The position numbers and the translations under genes are program-made. A stretch of 5,822 nucleotides of DNA from DATHTK01 sp035463295 (lineage in GTDB: Bacteria > Actinomycetota > Rubrobacteria > Rubrobacterales > Rubrobacteraceae), in assembly GCA_035463295.1 (NCBI GenBank), contig DATHTK010000090.1:1-5822 (forward strand), in the 5' to 3' direction. Positions within the stretch are counted from its first letter, which is position 1; each line of letters opens with the position of its first letter. The notes under the pieces are model-generated. The model did no database searches. It was given only the letters and a program-made list of their open reading frames with translations, and was not told the DNA's origin. This document shows positions 1 through 3,788 of this stretch, piece after piece.

Positions 1-210
1 CTAGCGGAATCCGCAGAGCGCTTCAGAGACCTCCTGCAAGACTTCGACCCCCAGGAATCCAACGCGCAACTAACCGGCCTCGAAGCCAAGCTAGATCGCA
101 TCGGGGACGACGTGCGCTCTGTGGCCGATAGCGAGTTGCCCGCCCTGAGGAAGGAGATGTCGGAGTTGCGCGGGCTGTTGGCGGACTTACAACGCGAACG
201 CGATAGCTGA
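1..210 (+). CDS. C-terminal end of an unrecognised coiled-coil protein (partial)
   Basis: The reading frame is open from the left edge to a TGA at 208-210, giving 69 visible residues; the start lies outside the window. The sequence is highly charged, with Leu, Val and Ile at heptad-like spacing (for example LEAKLDRIGDDV, then LRKEMSELRGLLADL near the end), which indicates a two-part amphipathic helix or coiled coil with a Pro break between the halves. No Cys, catalytic motif or membrane segment is visible. Such tails usually mediate oligomerisation, but that is general family knowledge and I cannot name the protein. Third-position GC content supports real coding. The next gene starts 235 bp later, so the two are probably not tightly coupled. 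Confidence 0.7.
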   Translation, partial: LAESAERFRDLLQDFDPQESNAQLTGLEAKLDRIGDDVRSVADSELPALRKEMSELRGLLADLQRERDS

Positions 211-445
211 CCGATACGCGAGGCCGTGAAAACACCACAGGTCTGATCCCCGCCGCGGATAGCCCCCCTAGACCGACGCCGCGCTTGCCTGCAGTCAGCC
301 GCTGGCGATTGCATATTGCGAGGGTTCCTGCCAGGTACTAGCCACTGCGGTCGGTGCGGACGATAGTCCGACGGCTCTTGCGGGTACATCAACGTCAGGC
401 AGGCAATGCCTACTGGCAAGCCGTCCGGAGTGGAGGGAGTAACCT
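211..445. other. Intergenic region, possibly a structured leader
   Basis: I see no convincing gene here. Two structures are visible. One is a short hairpin with arms 357-361 and 366-370 around a GATA loop. The other is a longer-range pairing of 371-381 with 416-424 (nine base pairs with a two-base bulge), which ends just before the Shine-Dalgarno sequence of the next gene. I did not find a clear -35/-10 pair, a T-tract terminator for the upstream gene, or a known riboswitch motif. Confidence 0.4.
432..439 (+). promoter_or_regulatory. Shine-Dalgarno that fixes a GTG start
   Basis: The sequence GGAGGGAG ends six bases before the GTG at 446. An in-frame TAA at 440-442 lies between the site and the start codon, so no earlier start is possible and GTG must be used. 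Confidence 0.8.
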
Positions 446-709
446 GTGGCGGAAGTGCACGTCTACGTCAACCGTCCGACGGACAAAGAAGGTCCGGGAT
501 TGGGAGACCTCGAAGAGGCGCTAGAGAAGCTGGACCACGTCTCGGGTGTCGAGACCAACTCGGCGGGCAACGTGGTCGCCGTCTTCTTCGAAGGAGGACG
601 GGAGGAGCGTGATGAGATCGAGCGCACCGTCGAAGAGGCCGGCTACGAGGTGTCGAGGCTCTCGGTCAGGTCCGACTTCGATGAAGGGCCGAATCTCTGG
701 GATATCTGA
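446..709 (+). CDS. Small HMA-like (ferredoxin-fold) protein lacking the CxxC metal site
   Basis: This 87-residue cytoplasmic protein starts at GTG 446 with a strong ribosome binding site. The predicted order is strand (2-8), helix (19-31), strand (33-38), strand (42-49), helix (52-66), strand (67-74), which is the beta-alpha-beta-beta-alpha-beta plan of heavy-metal-associated domains. The stretches LEEALEKLDHVSGVE and IERTVEEAGYEV closely resemble the HMA helix-1/strand-2 region and the terminal GY-x-V motif. In metal chaperones the loop after strand 1 carries MxCxxC; here it is NRPTDKEGPG, with no Cys anywhere in the protein, so copper or zinc transfer by the usual mechanism is unlikely. The C-terminal tail after residue 75 is acidic and ends in NLWDI. 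HMA-like fold is my inference; the role is unknown. It may be a binding or regulatory module rather than a metal carrier. It stands alone, not beside a P-type ATPase. Confidence 0.8.
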   Translation: MAEVHVYVNRPTDKEGPGLGDLEEALEKLDHVSGVETNSAGNVVAVFFEGGREERDEIERTVEEAGYEVSRLSVRSDFDEGPNLWDI

Positions 710-723
710 AGGAGTACTCCCGC

Positions 724-846
724 GTGGACTTGTTCGGCGGTGAGACGCTGGATGCGCCAGCCAAGAGGACTTCCGCTCTTCTAGCTTCTGCAGGACCCGG
801 CGCGCCATCTCGAGGCCGTCCCATCACACCGCCCACCGTCGTATAA
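724..846 (+). CDS. Doubtful 40-residue ORF after the HMA-like gene
   Basis: A GTG at 724 follows the sequence AAGGAGT (709-715) by eight bases, and it lies 14 bases after the preceding stop, so translational coupling is possible. The frame begins VDLFGGETLDAPAK, which recalls the MDLFG opening common in RarA/MgsA-type replication-associated ATPases, but no AAA+ domain follows and the frame stops at TAA 844-846. Third-position GC is high for about the first dozen codons and then drops, as in a decayed or non-coding tail. The stop overlaps the -10 box of the tRNA promoter. It may be a gene remnant, a real microprotein or chance. Confidence 0.22.
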   Translation: MDLFGGETLDAPAKRTSALLASAGPGAPSRGRPITPPTVV

Positions 847-847
847 T
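842..847 (+). promoter_or_regulatory. -10 box of the tRNA-Ser promoter
   Basis: The sequence TATAAT is a perfect sigma-70-type -10 hexamer in GC-rich surroundings, 21 bases upstream of the tRNA 5' end. Transcription would start near 854. The expected -35 position (about 819-824) has no good match to TTGACA, which is common for strong actinobacterial -10 boxes. Confidence 0.65.
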
Positions 848-867
848 CCGCCCCGACGCGCGCTCAC

Positions 868-952
868 GGGGGTATGGCAGAGCGGACGAATGCGCTGGTC
901 TTGAAAACCAGAGGCGGTAAGACGCCCGTGGGTTCGAATCCCACTGCCCCCG
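868..952 (+). tRNA. tRNA-Ser(UGA)
   Basis: The cloverleaf can be drawn in full. The acceptor stem is 868-874 with 945-951 (GGGGGTA with TGCCCCC, one G-T pair). The D stem is GCA/TGC with a loop containing the conserved GG. The anticodon stem is CTGGT (895-899) with ACCAG (907-911), and the loop CTTGAAA places anticodon TGA at 902-904, reading UCA and other UCN serine codons. A long variable arm (GGCG/CGCC) marks a class II tRNA, as expected for serine. The T arm is GTGGG-TTCGAAT-CCCAC. The discriminator base is G952, typical of tRNA-Ser. The CCA end is not encoded, so it must be added after transcription. Confidence 0.97.
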
Positions 953-962
953 CTTGACTAGT

Positions 963-982
963 GTCGACGGCGAACCCTCGAC
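963..982 (+). terminator. Possible weak terminator after tRNA-Ser
   Basis: GTCGA (963-967) pairs with TCGAC (978-982); after a C-C mismatch, GG pairs with CC around a CGAA loop. The stem starts 11 bases after the tRNA and is followed by an AT-rich stretch, but there is no continuous T run. Confidence 0.3.
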
Positions 983-987
983 CATTG

Positions 988-1016
988 TTAACTTTATTAA
1001 AAATTGTTAAGATAAT
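988..1016 (+). promoter_or_regulatory. Promoter of the LPESG surface-protein gene, with an overlapping inverted repeat
   Basis: TTAACT (988-993) and GATAAT (1011-1016) are separated by exactly 17 bases and match the sigma-70 consensus at four and five of six positions. Transcription would start near 1023, giving an mRNA leader of about 90 bases. Inside the same element, TTAAC (988-992) and GTTAA (1006-1010) form an inverted repeat, and ATTGTTAA occurs twice as a direct repeat (984-991 and 1003-1010, 19 bases apart). A protein binding here would cover the core promoter, so regulation is plausible but not shown. A second possible -10 is TACACT at 1041-1046, with no good -35. Confidence 0.6.
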
Positions 1017-1054
1017 AGAGACTTTTGCGTTCAGGTTCTGTACACTATGGGCAA

Positions 1055-1071
1055 CTTCTCGGCTTGAGAAG
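1055..1071 (+). other. 5' leader stem-loop of the LPESG gene
   Basis: CTTCTC (1055-1060) pairs perfectly with GAGAAG (1066-1071) around a five-base loop. It lies in the predicted mRNA leader, about 30 bases before the Shine-Dalgarno sequence, so it would leave ribosome binding free. It could protect the 5' end of the transcript. Confidence 0.4.
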
Positions 1072-1115
1072 GAGTGCAGGCCGTTTGAAGACGGAGTAGA
1101 CAGAAGGAGGACTGG

Positions 1116-1385
1116 ATGAAGAGGGCACTATTTTTGGCCACGGTTTGTCTGCTGGCTATAATGGTCTTTGCGCCGGCTGCCCTGGCGCAGGAGACGACCA
1201 TGGTAGAGGAGCAGACCACTGTTGTGTCGGAAGACACGCAGATGATGGAAGACACTGCGGCGGAGGAGACTACTGCGATGGATGAGGATCTCCCCGAGAG
1301 CGGTGGTCCGGCGATCCTTCTGCCCGCGGCGGCTCTGCTGCTCGGTTCGGGCATCCTGACCTACGCGGTCTTGCGGCGCAGGTAG
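1116..1385 (+). CDS. Very small LPESG-type (sortase-anchored) surface protein
   Basis: The protein has 89 residues and starts at ATG 1116, five bases after GAAGGAGG (1103-1110). Residues 1-24 form a signal peptide: KR, a long hydrophobic core and an ALA cleavage site before Q25. Residues 25-58 are acidic and rich in Thr, Glu and Met, with no Lys, Arg or aromatic residue. Residues 59-63 are LPESG, followed by a hydrophobic segment (65-86) and a terminal RRR. This is the three-part cell wall sorting signal, with Ser in place of the usual Thr of LPxTG. If a sortase cuts between Ser62 and Gly63, the anchored product is only about 38 residues. The protein probably coats or caps the envelope; the function is unknown. 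No sortase gene is in the window. If not sorted, it would remain as a single-pass membrane protein. It has its own promoter and terminator, so it is probably monocistronic. Confidence 0.85.
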   Translation: MKRALFLATVCLLAIMVFAPAALAQETTMVEEQTTVVSEDTQMMEDTAAEETTAMDEDLPESGGPAILLPAAALLLGSGILTYAVLRRR

Positions 1386-1406
1386 CACCTAGCTAGACGC
1401 AATTTG

Positions 1407-1434
1407 GGACCGGTCTCCTTCGGGGGACCGGTCC
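1407..1434 (+). terminator. Stem-loop with UUCG tetraloop, 3' of the LPESG gene
   Basis: Arms 1407-1418 and 1423-1434 form a 12-bp stem with one T-G pair, closed by the very stable C(UUCG)G tetraloop. It begins 21 bases after the stop codon. No T tract follows, so it may act as a 3'-end protector or as an actinobacterial-type terminator without a U run. Confidence 0.65.
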
Positions 1435-1438
1435 GCTG

Positions 1439-1468
1439 AGACGGGGGAGAGCCTGCACTTCCCCGTCT
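1439..1468 (+). other. Second stem-loop in the 3' region
   Basis: Arms 1439-1449 and 1458-1468 form an 11-bp stem with one G-T pair and an eight-base loop. It starts four bases after the first hairpin. There is no T tract after it. Confidence 0.5.
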
Positions 1469-1473
1469 TGATC

Positions 1474-1502
1474 GTCTCCAGGTCTGGCCTGGGGACTTTT
1501 TT
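1474..1502 (+). terminator. Intrinsic terminator with T6 tract
   Basis: GTCTCCAGG (1474-1482) pairs with CCTGGGGAC (1488-1496), nine pairs with one T-G, around a five-base loop. The stem is followed directly by TTTTTT (1497-1502). This is a standard rho-independent terminator reading on the + strand and is the likely end of the LPESG transcript. Confidence 0.85.
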
Positions 1503-1801
1503 CTGCGTTACGGGTAACTCTGGGGTGATGGAGCCGCGCTGGACGAGCCCGGCTTCTCGCTGGATAGAGCCTTGAAGAAGGAGCAGAGGACCAGCGTCCA
1601 TCCCACCCGCTCCTTTCGACTACGGTGCTGGACGGGATCTCTTCGCGTCCGCCGCGCCAGGCTCATTCTACCGGGGCGTCGTTCAAAGATAGCTCATTTG
1701 GGTGATACGCCGGCATGGGAGCTGTCGGTATGCTGTCTTGTAAGGGGCGAAAAGGGCGCTTGAGAAGCGCTCTCCGAACACAGCGGCGCGGGAGGTCGAG
1801 G
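1503..1801 (+). other. About 300 bp without a confident gene; leader of the exporter
   Basis: Between the T6 terminator and the exporter start I see no convincing protein gene or RNA gene. Visible items are a small palindrome GTTAC-GG-GTAAC (1507-1518) and a hairpin with arms 1753-1761 and 1765-1773 (nine pairs, one G-T, GAG loop) that ends 17 bases before the exporter's Shine-Dalgarno. I could not identify a good -35/-10 pair; the promoter must lie somewhere in this stretch because the terminator isolates it from the gene upstream. Confidence 0.5.
1791..1795 (+). promoter_or_regulatory. Shine-Dalgarno choosing ATG 1802 for the exporter
   Basis: GGAGG ends six bases before ATG 1802. The frame is also open from an ATG at 1715, but that longer start has no ribosome binding site and would add 29 very basic residues not expected in this family. 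Confidence 0.8.
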
Positions 1802-3379
1802 ATGCCGGCGATCGCGGAGCGCAACCGCAAATGGTGGACGGTCGTGGCGATGGCGCTCACGACCCTCCTGATGACCATAGACTTCAACGGGATCACGGTC
1901 GCGTTGCCGACCATCGGACGCGACCTCGACACGTCGACCACGGGCCTGCAGTGGACGATAAACGCCTACCTTCTGGCCCTTGCGGCGCCCTCGGTCGCGG
2001 CCGGGCGCCTCGCGGACATCTTCGGGCGGCGAAGGGTTGTCTTGATCGGCACCGTCGTGTTCATCTGCGGGTCGACCGCCTCCGGCCTGGCGCAGGCGGA
2101 CTGGTGGCTGGTAACCGCTCGCGTCGTGCAGGGGTTCGGCGCGGCCGCTTTCTTCGCGGCCTCGCTCTCGATAGTCAGCAACGCCTTCCCGCCCGAGGAG
2201 CGGAGCAAGGGGATCGGGGTGTGGGCGGGGATTGGTACCGTGGGGCTGGCTATCGGGCCGCTCATCGGCGGCTTCCTGACCGAGACCCTGAGCTGGCGAT
2301 GGTTCTTCTTCGTGAACGTGCCCGTTGCCCTGGTCGCGATCCTCCTGACCCTCCTGGCGGTGCGCGAATCCAGAGACGAGAGCGCGAGCCGCCGCGTGGA
2401 CGTGCTCGGCCTGCTGACCGTTACCGCGGGTCTCACGGCGCTGGTGCTCGCCCTCCAGCAGAGCGACACTCTGGGGTGGGGATCTCCGGCGGTGATCGGC
2501 GCCCTCGCCGCCGCTATTATCTTCCTGGGGCTGTTCTTCTATGTCGAGCCGCGTTTGCGCGAGCCCCTTATAGAGCTCGGCCTCTTCGCCAACCGGAGCT
2601 ACCTGGGTGCGAACGGCGTCGCCTTCGCGCAGAACTTCGGCTTCGGCGCGATGCTCTTTCTTCTGACCTTGTATCTGCAAAACATACTCGGTTACTCGCC
2701 GCTGCAGGCCGGGCTGGTCTTTCTCGCCTTCTCGGTGGTTCTCGCGGTAGTCGACTCCTTCGCCGGCCGCCTGGCCGTGTCGGTCGGCGCGCGGCCCCCT
2801 ATGGCGGCTGGCATGGCGCTTTGCGCCCTGGCGTTCCTCATGCTCTCTTTCGTAAGCCCCACGAGCGGGCTCGTCCTGGTAGTCGCGGCTCTCTTCGTGG
2901 CTGGCGTGGGCCAGGCGCTCGCCTACACGGTCTCCACCACCGGCGGCATGTCCGCGGTGCCGGCGGCGAAGGCCGGGATCGCCTCCGGGATACTCTCGAT
3001 GGTCCGCCTCCTGGGCGCCGTATTCGGCGTCGCCACTACCGGTGCGCTCTTCAAGACGATGGAGAACGGCAGGCTCGCCGAGCTCCTCTCGGCCTCGGGC
3101 GCGAACGTCGATGCCTCCGATCGCGCGGAGATACGGGGGCTTCTCTCCGGCTCCGCCGCCGCCGAGCAGAAGCTCTCTCAGCTCGCTCCGGCCGCCGCCC
3201 AGGAGATAGAACGACTGACGCGCGAAGCGTTCGTGCATGCCCTCGACGGCGCCATGCTTCTCTGCATGTTCGTGTCGCTGGCCGGCATCCTGGCCTCGCT
3301 CCTGGTGGCCGGGAAGGCCGCCCGGCCGCAAGAGAGATCTACCCCCAAGAGATCCGCGCCGCAGACCGACAGAGTCTAG
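1802..3379 (+). CDS. DHA2-family (EmrB/QacA) 14-helix MFS drug exporter
   Basis: The 525-residue protein is a proton-driven efflux pump of the inner membrane, with the usual length and 14 hydrophobic segments (about 12-32, 50-66, 79-97, 102-126, 137-157, 167-187, 201-220, 229-248, 268-292, 301-327, 332-351, 356-377, 389-417, 480-503). The membrane-embedded acid of helix 1 is D27, in a segment ending VALP like the family motif D. Motif A is GRLADIFGRRR (68-78) in the helix 2-3 loop. R107 in helix 4 starts the motif B core RVVQGFG. Motif C, the antiporter motif, is 143-157 and contains GPLIGG. WRWFFFVNVP (165-174) is a DHA2 signature. A hydrophilic loop of about 60 residues (418-477) precedes the last helix, as in many DHA2 pumps. 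The substrate cannot be read from sequence. No TetR or MarR regulator and no EmrA-type adaptor is adjacent. Third-position GC is high throughout and the gene looks intact. Confidence 0.95.
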   Translation: MPAIAERNRKWWTVVAMALTTLLMTIDFNGITVALPTIGRDLDTSTTGLQWTINAYLLALAAPSVAAGRLADIFGRRRVVLIGTVVFICGSTASGLAQADWWLVTARVVQGFGAAAFFAASLSIVSNAFPPEERSKGIGVWAGIGTVGLAIGPLIGGFLTETLSWRWFFFVNVPVALVAILLTLLAVRESRDESASRRVDVLGLLTVTAGLTALVLALQQSDTLGWGSPAVIGALAAAIIFLGLFFYVEPRLREPLIELGLFANRSYLGANGVAFAQNFGFGAMLFLLTLYLQNILGYSPLQAGLVFLAFSVVLAVVDSFAGRLAVSVGARPPMAAGMALCALAFLMLSFVSPTSGLVLVVAALFVAGVGQALAYTVSTTGGMSAVPAAKAGIASGILSMVRLLGAVFGVATTGALFKTMENGRLAELLSASGANVDASDRAEIRGLLSGSAAAEQKLSQLAPAAAQEIERLTREAFVHALDGAMLLCMFVSLAGILASLLVAGKAARPQERSTPKRSAPQTDRV

Positions 3380-3393
3380 AAGACCGGGGTCTT
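3380..3393. terminator. Small inverted repeat between convergent genes
   Basis: AAGACC (3380-3385) and GGTCTT (3388-3393) form a near-perfect palindrome directly after the exporter stop. Folded as five pairs around a CGGG loop, it could terminate from both sides, since the opposing gene stops at 3411. The stem is short and no T run follows on either strand. Confidence 0.3.
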
Positions 3394-3410
3394 GTGGACG
3401 ATCGCCGTCT

Positions 3411-3635
3411 CTAGGAGGCTACCAGCTCTTCGCCGATCGTACGGTAGACGACTCGTTCTCCCGAGCAGTGATCGACGACCTCGACCGCCTCGACCTCCGG
3501 GCACGCCCTGCGCTGGATCTCGGCGGCGCACCGCACGGCCTCCGCGCGGCTCGTCGCCCACTCGACGTGAAGCCTCAAGCGTGTTCCACTCTTGGCCGAA
3601 GGCCGGAGTATCTTGTAGATGCTGTAGCTACCCAT
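3411..3635 (-). CDS. Conserved-looking small protein of unknown function
   Basis: I do not recognise this protein of about 74 residues. I chose ATG at 3635 (protein MGSYSIYKIL...) because AGGAAAGGG lies nine bases upstream (3645-3653); a GTG at 3656 would add seven residues but has a poor ribosome binding site. The predicted order is strand (YSIYKIL), strand (RLRLHVEWA), helix (SRAEAVRCAAEIQRRA), strand (VEAVEVVDH), then GERVVYR as a further strand, so a small alpha/beta domain. It has two Cys but no metal motif, no signal peptide and no membrane segment, so it is probably cytoplasmic. It lies 153 bases downstream of the sensor kinase on the same strand, and could be co-transcribed with it or have its own promoter. 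It converges on the exporter with 31 bases between the stops. Confidence 0.7.
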   Translation of the reverse strand: MGSYSIYKILRPSAKSGTRLRLHVEWATSRAEAVRCAAEIQRRACPEVEAVEVVDHCSGERVVYRTIGEELVAS

Positions 3636-3788
3636 GCTTGATTTCCCTTTCCTCACCGCCCGATGCGTCGAGCGTGCAAGAGAGGATACACCTGCGAACG
3701 TGAATCTTCCACGCGCCGGGTCGCAGAGCTACCGGTCCTGGAGGGCGTGAGATCCTGCGGCTGCCTACGGATCGACAAGGTCGCGCCC
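3636..3788 (-). other. Gap between the kinase stop and the small downstream gene
   Basis: No gene is supported here. On the - strand there is a weak -10-like TATCCT (plus coordinates 3683-3688) with a poor -35 partner, and no convincing terminator after the kinase. Whether the two genes share a transcript cannot be decided from the sequence. Confidence 0.35.

Noticed and set aside
321..360. GCCACTG near CCTGCC, recalling parts of a cobalamin riboswitch.
   Set aside because: The conserved elements are not in the right order or spacing, and no B12-related gene follows.
521..808. A 95-codon - strand frame opposite the HMA-like gene.
   Set aside because: It is antisense to a better-supported gene that has a ribosome site and a recognisable fold, and it shows no motif.
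1389..1601. A 70-codon frame on the - strand whose ATG at 1601 is preceded by AAAGGAG at good spacing.
   Set aside because: The frame runs straight through all three + strand hairpins, including the T6 terminator, so their base pairing would have to be coincidental coding sequence. Its third-position GC is well below that of the clear genes, and the product matches no family I know. Ribosome profiling would settle it.
1715..1801. In-frame extension of the exporter to ATG 1715.
   Set aside because: It would add 29 strongly basic residues, has no ribosome binding site, and covers the leader hairpin; ATG 1802 has GGAGG at ideal spacing.
1694..3331. A 545-codon open frame on the - strand opposite the exporter.
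   Set aside because: The translation is low-complexity (Arg, Gly, Glu, His, Pro rich), as expected for the antisense of a GC-rich membrane-protein gene, while the + frame has all the MFS motifs.
1831..3414. A 527-codon open frame on the + strand overlapping the exporter in another frame.
   Set aside because: The translation is Arg, Gly and Pro rich without any domain, a normal shadow of a high-GC gene.
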